Below are positions 9,358-17,959 of a stretch of 64,000 nt of DNA, in pieces. The position numbers were made by a program, and so were the translations under genes. Location: NCBI RefSeq assembly GCF_003346865.1, contig NZ_QDKL01000003.1:620001-684000 (forward strand). The letters run 5' to 3'. Within the stretch, counting starts at the first letter, position 1. Each line of letters starts with the position of its first letter. The DNA is from Halobacteriovorax vibrionivorans (GTDB taxonomy: Bacteria; Bdellovibrionota; Bacteriovoracia; Bacteriovoracales; Bacteriovoracaceae). The notes under the pieces were generated by a model. It worked only from the letters and a program-made list of their open reading frames with translations, had not been told where the DNA came from and searched no databases.

Positions 9358-12300
9358 TTTATTCCCAATTCATTAAATGCATTTTGCGCTTTTTCATAAC
9401 GTACATCTCGATAACCTTTAATATTATCAAGTAACTTTAAAGCATGATACTCATTATCGACCTTTTGTAGGCCATTAAATAAGAAGTCACGAGTTGTTTT
9501 AGCTATTGCTCTTTCCTTATGATGCCATGATGGAAGAAGAGTTCTAAGCACCCTAAAGTGTCGCATTAATTTTAATTGCCAATTTTTTGGTGAGATATCA
9601 AATTCAATTTTCTTATTTAAAATATCAAATGAAGGACGATTAATTCGTTGTTTTACAATACCTGTACCAAGTGCACCATAAGTTTTGTCCTCCATTTGTT
9701 TTAAGAAAGGAGAAAGCATTAAGTGAGCTACCATAACTTCATCTTTTACAAAATATGTTTTTGCTAGAACTTGAGTTGCTAAGACACGGTTCTCTTCACT
9801 TACAATAGTGCTGATGGCACGAGCTCCTGATATAAATTCCGTTGTATCCTTTCCTCTATTATAAATAAATTGATCATGTAGAATTTGTATTAGATGTCTT
9901 TTTTTCATCCAAGGAATATCAACAATTGCTTTATCTAAGTTTTCTTTAAACTTAGAAATAAAATAATTTGTATTATGCCATGGAAGAAGAGAATCTTTTA
10001 AAGACTCAATAGCTAAATTCAGAGTTGTCTCTTCTTTAACTTTTAAATCATTATGCTTTCTTTCAAACTCTTCGACACCTAGAGATGCCATTTCTTGTCC
10101 AAGTCTAAAAGCTGCAATATTATTATCGACTTCACTTTTCTTAATTGAGTTTCCAAGAGCGTCCAATAAGTCTTGGTCACTAAAAGGAACAAGTCCCAAT
10201 TGATAAGCGTAACCTAAAATCATACTTGAAGCATAGACAGCTTTTCCAAAGAATAGATTACACCACTTCTTAAGTGGAACCATAATGATTCTCTCATCAT
10301 TACGAGACTTAACTTTCTCAATAAGTTTTTGTTTTGTAAGACTTTCTTCAGATAGTCCTTTATCTAACATAATAGAGAGTGGAACTTGATAAGAGTCATC
10401 AAAAACAGCAACACCGTTTTCACTATGAAGGAAGCCTAATTGTCCAATTCCATCAAGTAGGTCTGGACTTAAAAGTACATCAGAAGCTCCTCGAGGAGTT
10501 ACGGCCCCCATTGACTTTGTTTTATGACATATCGACATATGACCCGTCACATTCCCATTTCTTTGAGCAAGACCCTTTTGATCCATAAACTTGAAGTCCA
10601 GATCGTCACGGCCTGCCATCTTAATACTTGCGTTTGCAATAATTTTAGATATGGTTGTAATTCCTGATCCACCGACTCCTGTGACGACCATACGCCAAGT
10701 ATCACCTTGAGCAATATCGTCAAAAGTTTTCTTTGTCTCAACATCTTTTAAATCAAAATCTAAATGTGAAAAGTCACTTGGACGATACTTTGTAGGATGA
10801 AAGTTTTTAACTGTTACTTTCTCAAAACTTGGACAGACCTTAAACTTAGTACAATAGCTATCTGCTACGCAAATTGTAGGGTCAATTCCCATCTTTGTCC
10901 CATAGGCATCAAATACTTGTGTCAGGCCAGGACATCCTGTTTCTTCAATACAAACACGACAATCTTCACATGCAGAAGTATTAATTTGATAGAAAGTCTT
11001 CTCTTTTAATACTCCACTATTTTTCATCGTATTTCTTTCACTGGCCCTAACCTTGGCCTGATATGTAAGAGAACACTCTTTATTAGAAATAATGACCTTA
11101 ACACCTTTTTGTGTCACAAAATCTCGCATGAGATTCTTATAAAAATAACGATCACTTGGATGAACTTCTTTAGCAGTCTTTACTCCTAAATTTTGAACAA
11201 TATTAAGCATATCTTGTTTAGGTCTCTTGCTACCTTCTACATTAATTTGTGATGCAGGGGTCATCTGGTGCCCTGTCATTGCTGTATTGTCATTATCAAG
11301 AAGTATATAAGTTATATCGTGATCAGCTTGTACTGAATTTGAAATATCTGTTATCCCAGAATGGAAGAAAGTCGAATCTCCCATAAGGACTACTGATGGA
11401 TTCTTAGTAAATAAGTCCATACCAGCACCGAGGGCGCCACCTTGTCCCATGGCCGAAAGATTATGCATTTCTCCAAACGGAGGTAGAAATGATAAAGAAT
11501 AACAACCTACATCACCGTGAGTAATGAGATCAATATCTTGAGCCTTTAGCCAACGACGTAAGTCTTTTAATAATGAGAGAGTTTCTCTATGAGGACATCC
11601 TGGACAAAAAGTAGGAAGTCTCTTCGGTAAGATTTCACCAAAGTTACGTTCTTCAAATGCTAGGCTTTTACATTGCCCAATTTCAAGAAAGTCCTTAAGG
11701 GCCTCTAGTTTCTCACTGATGATTTCAAAACTTAAACCTCCATAAGCAGGAAAGCCCTCATTTTCCCCAAACTCCTTACCTACGATCTCAATTTCAATAC
11801 CGTGTTTTTGACAAAGCGATCGTACTTCACCTTCTAAGAATCCTCGTTTTTCTTCCACCACAACAAGTTTTTTTAATCCTTTTAAATAAGGAATTAATAA
11901 ATCATCCACAAGAGGAAAAGAAGAAGCGACTTTATATAAAGAGAAGTGTTCTAGATAATCCCCTTCTTCTAAGCACTGCTTTAAGGTTTCAAAAATAACA
12001 CCGCTTGAGATAAATCCAATTTTTGAATTCTCATTTCCAAACCTTGCATCAAGTTTCATTTCTTTTAGAACTTCTTTCACTTTTGGAAAGCGTTCTTTGA
12101 TCATAGAAATATCTGCAAATAGAGAGTTTGGTGGAACCATAACGTTTTTTTGTAGATCAAATGTTGAAGGATCAACGTCAATTAACTCACCATCAATCTT
12201 TGCTTCCTCAAAACACTCAACTCGTCCTCCACCTTCAGCTAAGAAAGTGCTTAATAGAAGTCCTTGATAGAGACTCGTTTTTGATGAGATCTCTTTTGCT

Positions 12301-12782
12301 TTGGCGATCCAATCCTTCAACTCTGTTGGATTTGAAGGTTCAAGAAATGACATATGTAGATGCTTAAATAAATATCTTGAATCAGCAGCTGTTGAAGTTG
12401 ACATTGACCATGGGTCATCACCAACACAAATGACAGTTGCCGGATAAATTTCACGGCCATCTATTATTTCTGGTCTAGCAGGATTAGCAAAGTTACCAAC
12501 ACTAAGAGCATCACTTGCCACATGTAGCCCCATCGACTTCATTGCAACTAAACAGTCTCGACCTGCTTGCTTTACACCACTTGCCATGGCCGCTGCATTT
12601 GCTTCAGAGTTTGCAATAACTACACGAATGCCTTTTTCATGCATCTCATTTTTCTTCTTATATAAGATATTAAAGTAATCTGCTAAAGGTGATCCTGGAT
12701 AACCAGTATATAGGTTAAAGCCTGCTTCAAGTGCACCTTGAATGATTAATTCATTCCCGTTAAGAATTCGATATTCTGCCAT
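9354..12782 (-). CDS. Indolepyruvate:ferredoxin oxidoreductase, fused alpha/beta chain
   Basis: 1142 residues, the length of fused IorA-IorB proteins. It oxidatively decarboxylates arylpyruvates (from Trp, Phe, Tyr transamination) to arylacetyl-CoA, using TPP, iron-sulfur clusters and ferredoxin. Order seen: N-terminal pyrimidine-binding domain with GYPGSPLADYF; CPGCPHRE near 393; TPP motif GDSTFFHSG ... LLDNDNTAMTG near 465-495; cluster cysteines CEDCRVCIEETGCP (about 602) and CVADSYCTKFKVCP (about 645); then the gamma/beta domain GVGGSGITTISKII (about 697) with FMDQKGLAQRNG. AGAGGAC precedes the ATG. It is co-transcribed with the NUDIX-MBL gene (4-base overlap). The cluster cysteine spacing CxxCxxCx5CP is intact for the first set and rearranged in the second. 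Confidence 0.92.
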   Translation of the reverse strand: MAEYRILNGNELIIQGALEAGFNLYTGYPGSPLADYFNILYKKKNEMHEKGIRVVIANSEANAAAMASGVKQAGRDCLVAMKSMGLHVASDALSVGNFANPARPEIIDGREIYPATVICVGDDPWSMSTSTAADSRYLFKHLHMSFLEPSNPTELKDWIAKAKEISSKTSLYQGLLLSTFLAEGGGRVECFEEAKIDGELIDVDPSTFDLQKNVMVPPNSLFADISMIKERFPKVKEVLKEMKLDARFGNENSKIGFISSGVIFETLKQCLEEGDYLEHFSLYKVASSFPLVDDLLIPYLKGLKKLVVVEEKRGFLEGEVRSLCQKHGIEIEIVGKEFGENEGFPAYGGLSFEIISEKLEALKDFLEIGQCKSLAFEERNFGEILPKRLPTFCPGCPHRETLSLLKDLRRWLKAQDIDLITHGDVGCYSLSFLPPFGEMHNLSAMGQGGALGAGMDLFTKNPSVVLMGDSTFFHSGITDISNSVQADHDITYILLDNDNTAMTGHQMTPASQINVEGSKRPKQDMLNIVQNLGVKTAKEVHPSDRYFYKNLMRDFVTQKGVKVIISNKECSLTYQAKVRASERNTMKNSGVLKEKTFYQINTSACEDCRVCIEETGCPGLTQVFDAYGTKMGIDPTICVADSYCTKFKVCPSFEKVTVKNFHPTKYRPSDFSHLDFDLKDVETKKTFDDIAQGDTWRMVVTGVGGSGITTISKIIANASIKMAGRDDLDFKFMDQKGLAQRNGNVTGHMSICHKTKSMGAVTPRGASDVLLSPDLLDGIGQLGFLHSENGVAVFDDSYQVPLSIMLDKGLSEESLTKQKLIEKVKSRNDERIIMVPLKKWCNLFFGKAVYASSMILGYAYQLGLVPFSDQDLLDALGNSIKKSEVDNNIAAFRLGQEMASLGVEEFERKHNDLKVKEETTLNLAIESLKDSLLPWHNTNYFISKFKENLDKAIVDIPWMKKRHLIQILHDQFIYNRGKDTTEFISGARAISTIVSEENRVLATQVLAKTYFVKDEVMVAHLMLSPFLKQMEDKTYGALGTGIVKQRINRPSFDILNKKIEFDISPKNWQLKLMRHFRVLRTLLPSWHHKERAIAKTTRDFLFNGLQKVDNEYHALKLLDNIKGYRDVRYEKAQNAFNELGIN

Positions 12783-12865
12783 ATGTCCTCTAAATTTAAT
12801 TGAGAAATGAGTATAGTGATTTAATCGTGTTTTTTGACGTACCAGCGCGTCACTTTTTATAATTT

Positions 12866-13381
12866 TTAATCGATTGTAAACACAATCTTCTTCTTAAATG
12901 TCGTGGTAAGTTTCTGAGGCTTAAACTTCCAGTTAGATGCCACTTTTAAAACAGCAGTATTAAATGCGTCATAACTGGCACCTTTAACAAGCTCTACTGA
13001 CTCGACCTTCCCACTTGGATTAACCTTTATCAGGACCTCTACAATGCCACTTGCGCCAATACGTCTTGCACTTCGAGGGTATAAAGGAGCAACAAATTGT
13101 AGAATTTGATTATCAAAAGTCTTAGCTGTAACCACTTCTTGTTGTCTCTTTTGAGATTTCTTATATAACTTTTCTTCGACAATTTTCTTTTGATTTTGTT
13201 TATCTTTTTCTACAGGTTCCTTAAACTCTTCTTTTTTTATTGAGTGGGCCTTAATCTGAATATCAATCCCCATACGCTCTCGCTGCATCTGCTTTCTACC
13301 TTCACGTAGATTTGTGAAGAAAATAACAGCATGCACCAAAAGACTTATTGCAAAAAAGAAGAACCAAAATCGATGTTTCAT
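12866..13381 (-). CDS. TonB-like energy transducer protein
   Basis: 171 residues from the ATG at 13381, chosen because the membrane anchor (HRFWFFFFAISLLVHAVIFF) then starts at the N-terminus; two in-frame starts lie 18 and 57 bases upstream. After the anchor comes a Lys/Glu-rich linker, then a C-terminal TonB domain with FVAPLYPRSARRIGASGIVE, VLIKVNPSGKVESVELVKGA and VASNWKFKP, the standard family motifs. The Pro-rich spanner typical of TonB is replaced by a charged linker. It would couple inner-membrane proton-motive force to outer-membrane receptors, or serve another envelope role; no ExbBD genes are adjacent. Divergent from the HPPD gene. Confidence 0.82.
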   Translation of the reverse strand: MKHRFWFFFFAISLLVHAVIFFTNLREGRKQMQRERMGIDIQIKAHSIKKEEFKEPVEKDKQNQKKIVEEKLYKKSQKRQQEVVTAKTFDNQILQFVAPLYPRSARRIGASGIVEVLIKVNPSGKVESVELVKGASYDAFNTAVLKVASNWKFKPQKLTTTFKKKIVFTID

Positions 13382-13483
13382 AGGCCTATCATAATGCATC
13401 TTGCACCATATGGGAAAAGTCGTTACTATCTGCTCCATATTAAGAGAATCAACAATATTAAATTATACAGCAAGGAAAGTTTT

Positions 13484-14557
13484 ATGAGTTCAAAAATCTC
13501 TCCAGAAAATCCATTAGGGGTTTTAGCAATTGATCACCTCGAGTTCACATGTGACTCACTAGAAACTAAGACTAAGGACCTATTCTATACTTTTGGTTTT
13601 TCTAAAACATATGAAAACCAAGAAGAAAAAAAGGAGCTGTTCTCTCAAGGCCAAGTTCGATTCCTTTTAACAGCAAACGAATCTGGACACGCAAGAGAGT
13701 ATTTAAATGCTCATGGTGAAGGTGTTTCGACAATTTCTTTCTTAGTTGAAGATTGTGAATATGCATACAAGACAGCACTTGAGCGTGGTGCTGAATCCCT
13801 ACAAGAAGTAATCACAACAGAAAGTGAACACGGTGTTTATAAGAGTGCCAGAATCAAAGGCTTCGGAGATGTCGCCAATGAATTTATAGAAAGACCAAAA
13901 GCTTACTTTCGTCCAGACTTCAAAAAACTAGAAGAAGACCCAAAGGCCCAACCTCTTGCTTCAAGAGTGGCCAGAATTGATCACCTAACAAATAATGTTC
14001 CAAAGGGTGAAATGAAGAAATGGGTTGAGTTCTATGACCGTGTTTATGGATTTAAGGTAACACGTTATTTTGACATCAAAGGATCAAAAACAGGGCTTAA
14101 CTCAGAAGTTGTCCAACTACCTAAAGGTGAAGTAATTATACCAATTAACGAGCCAAAAGAAGCTGGTGGAAAAGACCAAATTCAAGAGTTCCTCGATCTA
14201 CATAAAGGAGCAGGTGTTCAACACATTGCTCTAACTTGTGGTGATATTCTTTCAACAGTAAAAGATTTAAGACAAAGAGATATTAAGTTCCTAGATATTC
14301 CTCATACATACTATGAAGATATTCCAAAAAGAAACTTCACTGTAACTGAAGATCTAAGCGAGCTTGAAGATCGTCAATTACTTGTAGATGGTGATGAGGA
14401 AGGCTACCTCATCCAAAACTTTACTCAAACTTATGTTGGCCCACTATTTTTTGAATTTATTCAAAGAAAGAATCACAATGGTTTTGGTGAAGGAAACTTC
14501 CAGGCCCTCTTTGATGCTATTGAAAGGGATCAAATCGCAAGAGGATACCTGGACTAA
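13484..14557 (+). CDS. hpd: 4-hydroxyphenylpyruvate dioxygenase
   Basis: 357 residues from ATG 13484, which has AAGGAAA seven bases upstream; the open frame reaches 51 codons further back but the family length and the Shine-Dalgarno favour this start. The enzyme converts 4-hydroxyphenylpyruvate to homogentisate in tyrosine breakdown, using Fe(II). Two vicinal-oxygen-chelate domains are present; the iron ligands are His167 (RIDHLTNN), His247 (GVQHIALTCGDI) and Glu324 (PLFFEFIQR), and the C-terminal GFGEGNFQALFDAIERDQ is the HPPD signature. Homogentisate dioxygenase is not in the window. It lies next to the arylpyruvate oxidoreductase, which shares its substrate class. Confidence 0.95.
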   Translation: MSSKISPENPLGVLAIDHLEFTCDSLETKTKDLFYTFGFSKTYENQEEKKELFSQGQVRFLLTANESGHAREYLNAHGEGVSTISFLVEDCEYAYKTALERGAESLQEVITTESEHGVYKSARIKGFGDVANEFIERPKAYFRPDFKKLEEDPKAQPLASRVARIDHLTNNVPKGEMKKWVEFYDRVYGFKVTRYFDIKGSKTGLNSEVVQLPKGEVIIPINEPKEAGGKDQIQEFLDLHKGAGVQHIALTCGDILSTVKDLRQRDIKFLDIPHTYYEDIPKRNFTVTEDLSELEDRQLLVDGDEEGYLIQNFTQTYVGPLFFEFIQRKNHNGFGEGNFQALFDAIERDQIARGYLD

Positions 14558-14564
14558 GAAATAA

Positions 14565-14930
14565 TTAAATTCTTTTAAGACAATCTGAAATGCTTTGCTT
14601 TCTTACAGATGTAGGAACAAAGCATTTCTTGTCTACTGTTATATCTTGCCAAGACTCATAAGCAACCTTACGAATCTGGATTAGTTCCTGAACAAAGCTT
14701 TCTAAAACTTCGTAATCAGACTTGTCTGCACAATCAAATTCAAAATTAGTACAAACAACATCTTTTGAAATAATTAAATCTTCACGATCCATACTAACAA
14801 CAACGTGAGTGTTGTGAAATGGAAGGAATGACTCAACTACATATACTTGTAGATCTCTAGGTGCAACACAAGTTGCTAGTGCTGCTTTAACAAGTAAAAT
14901 TGCGAATATTGCTCTCATTAAGTTTTTCAT
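14565..14930 (-). CDS. Small exported protein of unknown function
   Basis: 121 residues with a signal peptide (MKNLMRAIFAILLVKAALA) followed directly by TCVAPRD. Four further-apart cysteines (including VCTNFEFDC and the C-terminal KKCF and DCLKRI) could form disulfides in the periplasm. GGAG lies seven bases before the ATG. It converges on the HPPD gene with only seven bases between the stop codons, so no room exists for a terminator outside coding sequence. No family is recognised. Confidence 0.7.
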   Translation of the reverse strand: MKNLMRAIFAILLVKAALATCVAPRDLQVYVVESFLPFHNTHVVVSMDREDLIISKDVVCTNFEFDCADKSDYEVLESFVQELIQIRKVAYESWQDITVDKKCFVPTSVRKQSISDCLKRI

Positions 14931-15059
14931 ATTTTACTCCGCCCTAAGGCATAATCATTTGTTTCATAATTTATTAACTGTGAAGAATATAAACTAAATC
15001 AGCAACGCAAAGGGTTATTTTGAACAAATTTCACCGTGCGTTATAAAAATCTCATCTCT

Positions 15060-15081
15060 GATATTAGTTTATCCTAATATC
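15060..15081. promoter_or_regulatory. Inverted repeat in the spacer upstream of the paa-like operon
   Basis: GATATTAG and CTAATATC are perfect 8-base arms with a 6-base spacer. The element lies in the 285-base divergent spacer between the small exported protein (14930, minus) and the operon starting at 15216. A possible -10 (TACAAT, 15162-15167) lies downstream of it. It could be the operator of a catabolic repressor such as a TetR-type PaaR; no T-run follows, so it is not a terminator. The rest of the spacer shows nothing else. Confidence 0.4.
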
Positions 15082-15215
15082 TAATTATTCTACTGTCTAA
15101 ATCATTGAAAACACGTCAAGAAATGACTCAACAAGCCTATTCAAAAAGGGTCTTCTATTCCTACAATATTGCTTTATTTAACTAAAATTTTGACACTCAT
15201 GAAGAAAGGACGCTT

Positions 15216-15527
15216 ATGTATAAGTTAATCGCTATTTATAAAATACCAAATGATATTGATGCTTGGGAAAAGCACTACTCAGAAGTTCATACTCCCCTAG
15301 TTAAGAAAGTTCCAAGCCTCAAAGAAATCCGTCTCAATCGCATTACAGGTACACCACGTGGAGCAAGTGACCTTCATGTTATTGCAGAATTGGTATTTGA
15401 AAATAAAGATGATTTTAAAACAGGAATGAGCTCAGAAGAGAATATGGCCTGTGGAAAAGACTTATTCAATTTCGCAAAGGAAATTGTTTCTGTTCACTTT
15501 GCTAAAGAAGAAGTGATCTCACTTTAA
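15216..15527 (+). CDS. EthD family protein
   Basis: 103 residues, a single ferredoxin-like EthD domain: YKLIAIYKIPNDIDAWEKHY, SEVHTPLVKKVPSLKEIRLN and an acidic C-terminal half match the family that includes ethyl-tert-butyl-ether degradation protein EthD and small accessory proteins of oxygenase clusters. The first gene of a tight operon of seven more genes; AAAGGA precedes the ATG and the next gene starts 14 bases after its stop. Cytoplasmic. The biochemical role of stand-alone EthD proteins is generally unknown; position suggests a part in handling a labile ring-opened intermediate, which is inference. Confidence 0.85.
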   Translation: MYKLIAIYKIPNDIDAWEKHYSEVHTPLVKKVPSLKEIRLNRITGTPRGASDLHVIAELVFENKDDFKTGMSSEENMACGKDLFNFAKEIVSVHFAKEEVISL

Positions 15528-15541
15528 TTAAGGAAAACTCA

Positions 15542-16321
15542 ATGAGTAATATTTTATGTGAATTTCCATATAACGATCACAAGCATATTGCCCTTGTGAA
15601 ACTTAATCGCCCAAAAGTTCTAAATGCCCTCTCTACAGACTTAATGCGAGAGTTAGTAGACAAGCTTTTTGAACTGGATGACAACCCTGAAGTCAGAGTC
15701 ATTATTCTAACAGGTAACGATCGAGCTTTTGCTGCTGGAGCAGACATTGCACAAATGGTTGAAGCAACACCAATTGATCAAATCAATAATAATCGCTTCC
15801 GCTCATGGCAACAACTTGCTCAAATTACAAAGCCAATTATTGCGGCCGTAAATGGTTACGCCCTTGGTGGTGGATGTGAATTGGCCATGCATTGTGACTT
15901 TATCATTGCCGGTGACAGCGCAAAGTTTGGCCAACCAGAAATTAAGATTGGAACAACTCCAGGAGCTGGTGGAACTCAACGCCTTACTCGCGCCATTGGA
16001 AAATCAAAGGCCATGATGCTTGCAATGACTGGAGAGATGATTGAGGCCAAGCAAGCACTTGACTGGGGACTCGTTGCCAAAGTTGTACCTAGTACGACAC
16101 TAATGCAAGAAACATATGAGACAGCAAAGAATATCGCAAACAAGGCCCCTGTTGCAATTAAGCTTATTAAAGAGTCTGTTAACAAGGCCTTTGAAATGAG
16201 CCTAAGTGACGGTGTCGACTTTGAACGTCGTAACTTCTATCTTACTTTTTCAAGTAGTGATCAAAAAGAAGGTATGCGAGCATTCTTAGAAAAACGCGAC
16301 CCAGAATATAAAGGTAATTAA
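15542..16321 (+). CDS. paaF: Enoyl-CoA hydratase, PaaF-like (2,3-dehydroadipyl-CoA hydratase)
   Basis: 259 residues, crotonase fold. Both catalytic glutamates are present, in GYALGGGCELAMHCD and FGQPEIKIGTTPGAGGTQR, so it is a true hydratase. The N-terminal LNRPKVLNALS and FAAGADIAQM form the CoA-binding and oxyanion regions. Length and C-terminus (GMRAFLEKRDPEYKGN) agree with PaaF, which hydrates 2,3-dehydroadipyl-CoA in phenylacetate breakdown; general short-chain crotonase activity is the alternative. AAGGAAA precedes the ATG; the next gene begins two bases after its stop. The flanking PaaG, PaaH-type and PaaJ-type genes are the main reason for the specific name. Confidence 0.85.
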   Translation: MSNILCEFPYNDHKHIALVKLNRPKVLNALSTDLMRELVDKLFELDDNPEVRVIILTGNDRAFAAGADIAQMVEATPIDQINNNRFRSWQQLAQITKPIIAAVNGYALGGGCELAMHCDFIIAGDSAKFGQPEIKIGTTPGAGGTQRLTRAIGKSKAMMLAMTGEMIEAKQALDWGLVAKVVPSTTLMQETYETAKNIANKAPVAIKLIKESVNKAFEMSLSDGVDFERRNFYLTFSSSDQKEGMRAFLEKRDPEYKGN

Positions 16322-16323
16322 TC

Positions 16324-17112
16324 ATGAGTGAATATAAAAACATTATAGTAGAAAAGAAGTCATTTACTGGAATTATCACTATTGATCGTGAAGAAGTTTA
16401 TGGCGCTCTCTCTAAGGAAGCAAAGTTAGAAATCATTCAGGCCATAAGAACTCTAAATAGAGACGATGAGGTTGGATGTCTCATTCTAGCATCGAAAGGA
16501 AAAGGCTTCTGTACAGGACAAGACTTAAATGATCGAACTGTTCAAGCAGGAGAAAAGCCTGTTGATTTAGGTGTTACCTTAGAAACAGAATGGAATCCAC
16601 TTGTAAATGCAATTTCTAACTCTAAAAAACTCGTTATTGCAGCAATTGAAGGTGTTGTTGCTGGTGCGGGTGTATCTGTGGCCTTAGCTTGTGATCTTGT
16701 TATTGCAAAACCAGGTATCAAATTTGTCTCTGGATTTTCAAAACTAGGTCTTTGTCCAGATGCAGGATCAACGTTCACATTTACAAGAGCTTTAGGTCAA
16801 AAGAAGGCCATGGAATTCTTCCTCTTCAATCAACCACTACTTTCAGAAGAAATGGAGAGAGCTGGTCTAATCAATAAGGTTAGTGAAGAAGCATTTGAAG
16901 ATGCTAAGAAGTGGGCCGATCAAATTAATGCCATGGCCCCTTTATCGCTAAAAGCGATTAAAGAGAATATTAAAGTGGCCACAGACTCAACATTTCAAGA
17001 ATCAATGGATCGAGAAACTTCTTATCAAAGATTTCTAGGAAATAGTGAAGATTATAAAGAAGGATTAAATGCCTTCTTTGAAAAGAGACAAGCAAAATTT
17101 TTAGGTAAATAA
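16324..17112 (+). CDS. paaG: Enoyl-CoA isomerase, PaaG-like (ring-1,2-epoxyphenylacetyl-CoA isomerase)
   Basis: 262 residues, exactly the length of E. coli PaaG. The key segments GFCTGQDLNDR, GVVAGAGVSVALACDLVIA and SKLGLCPDAGSTFTFTRALG match PaaG, including the aspartate of PDxG that replaces the second crotonase glutamate in isomerases. PaaG turns the phenylacetyl-CoA epoxide into the seven-membered oxepin-CoA and also isomerises a later enoyl intermediate. It starts two bases after PaaF stops, so translation is coupled. The family call is firm; the exact substrate depends on whether the operon really handles phenylacetyl-CoA. Confidence 0.87.
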   Translation: MSEYKNIIVEKKSFTGIITIDREEVYGALSKEAKLEIIQAIRTLNRDDEVGCLILASKGKGFCTGQDLNDRTVQAGEKPVDLGVTLETEWNPLVNAISNSKKLVIAAIEGVVAGAGVSVALACDLVIAKPGIKFVSGFSKLGLCPDAGSTFTFTRALGQKKAMEFFLFNQPLLSEEMERAGLINKVSEEAFEDAKKWADQINAMAPLSLKAIKENIKVATDSTFQESMDRETSYQRFLGNSEDYKEGLNAFFEKRQAKFLGK

Positions 17113-17140
17113 AAAGACGAATTAATAATAAGGAGGCCAT

Positions 17141-17953
17141 ATGGCAGCAAGAGAATACACTCAAGAAGAACTTCAACTTTTTGAAGACATTAAAAATGGA
17201 AAGAAATTTGATAAGGGTGATGAACTTCCTCCCCTATATAAGAAAGCATTAAGAAATCTACTTTGGATGCAACATGATTCTGAGTATTCAGGTGCTCTTG
17301 GTTATGCACCATGGATTGAAAAAGCTCCAACAATGCAAGAAAAGGTTGTTGTTGCTCAAATTGTAAAAGATGAAATGAGACACGCTTCAGTTTGCTACCG
17401 TCTACTTAAAGGTCTAGGTGAAGATGTTGATACTCACATTCAAGAATCAGAACTAGGTTTTAAAATGGAAGAAGATCTAGCTCAGATAGGTTTTCAAAGA
17501 ATGAAAAAAGATTACCGAGTTAATATCTTCTACTACGGTATTAATTACTGGGAAGACTTTATTCTATTTAACTTCTTAATGGATAGAGCTGCAGGTCACC
17601 AACTAGAAGATACTCTTGATTCAAGCTACCTACCGTGGAAAAAAGGAATTGAAGGAATCTATAAAGAAGAGATCATGCACCTTGCACACGGTGACAAGTG
17701 GATCAAGATTCTAGCTGAAGGTGATAACAAAGAATTCCTTCAAGAAAGATTAAACGTATGGTGGCCAAGAGTTATGAATGTATTTGGTTCAACTAAGGGA
17801 CGCTCAAATGATCTCTACGTTAAGTTAGGTCTTAAAAAGAGAACAAATGCTGTTGTTCGCGACGTTTTTGTCGATGAAGTAGAAAAATTATGTAAAGAAG
17901 CTGGTCTAGTTCTTCCTGAGTATAAGGAAGAAGAACAGCCTCAAAGGCAATAA
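17141..17953 (+). CDS. PaaA-like di-iron oxygenase subunit (phenylacetyl-CoA epoxidase family)
   Basis: 270 residues against about 309 for E. coli PaaA; the missing part is the C-terminus. Ferritin-like fold with two carboxylate/His iron motifs, VKDEMRHASVC (about 84-94) and YKEEIMHLAHGDKW (about 179-192). The opening LPPLYKKALRNLLWMQHDSE, the WIEKAPTMQEK segment and NVWWPRVMNVFG align well with PaaA (MPDAYRKTL, WITRAPTLRRK, RFWWPALMMFG). PaaA is the catalytic subunit that epoxidises the ring of phenylacetyl-CoA. Its usual partners PaaB, PaaC, PaaD and PaaE are absent here. A strong AAGGAGG lies seven bases before the ATG. It may act with distant partners or belong to a stand-alone branch of the family. 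Confidence 0.82.
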   Translation: MAAREYTQEELQLFEDIKNGKKFDKGDELPPLYKKALRNLLWMQHDSEYSGALGYAPWIEKAPTMQEKVVVAQIVKDEMRHASVCYRLLKGLGEDVDTHIQESELGFKMEEDLAQIGFQRMKKDYRVNIFYYGINYWEDFILFNFLMDRAAGHQLEDTLDSSYLPWKKGIEGIYKEEIMHLAHGDKWIKILAEGDNKEFLQERLNVWWPRVMNVFGSTKGRSNDLYVKLGLKKRTNAVVRDVFVDEVEKLCKEAGLVLPEYKEEEQPQRQ

Positions 17954-17959
17954 GCTTAT

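Noticed and set aside
12800..12865. TGACG/CGTCA hairpin with CTTTTT as a plus-strand terminator
   Set aside because: No plus-strand gene precedes it and on the minus strand the tail is A-rich; the short stem is likely chance.
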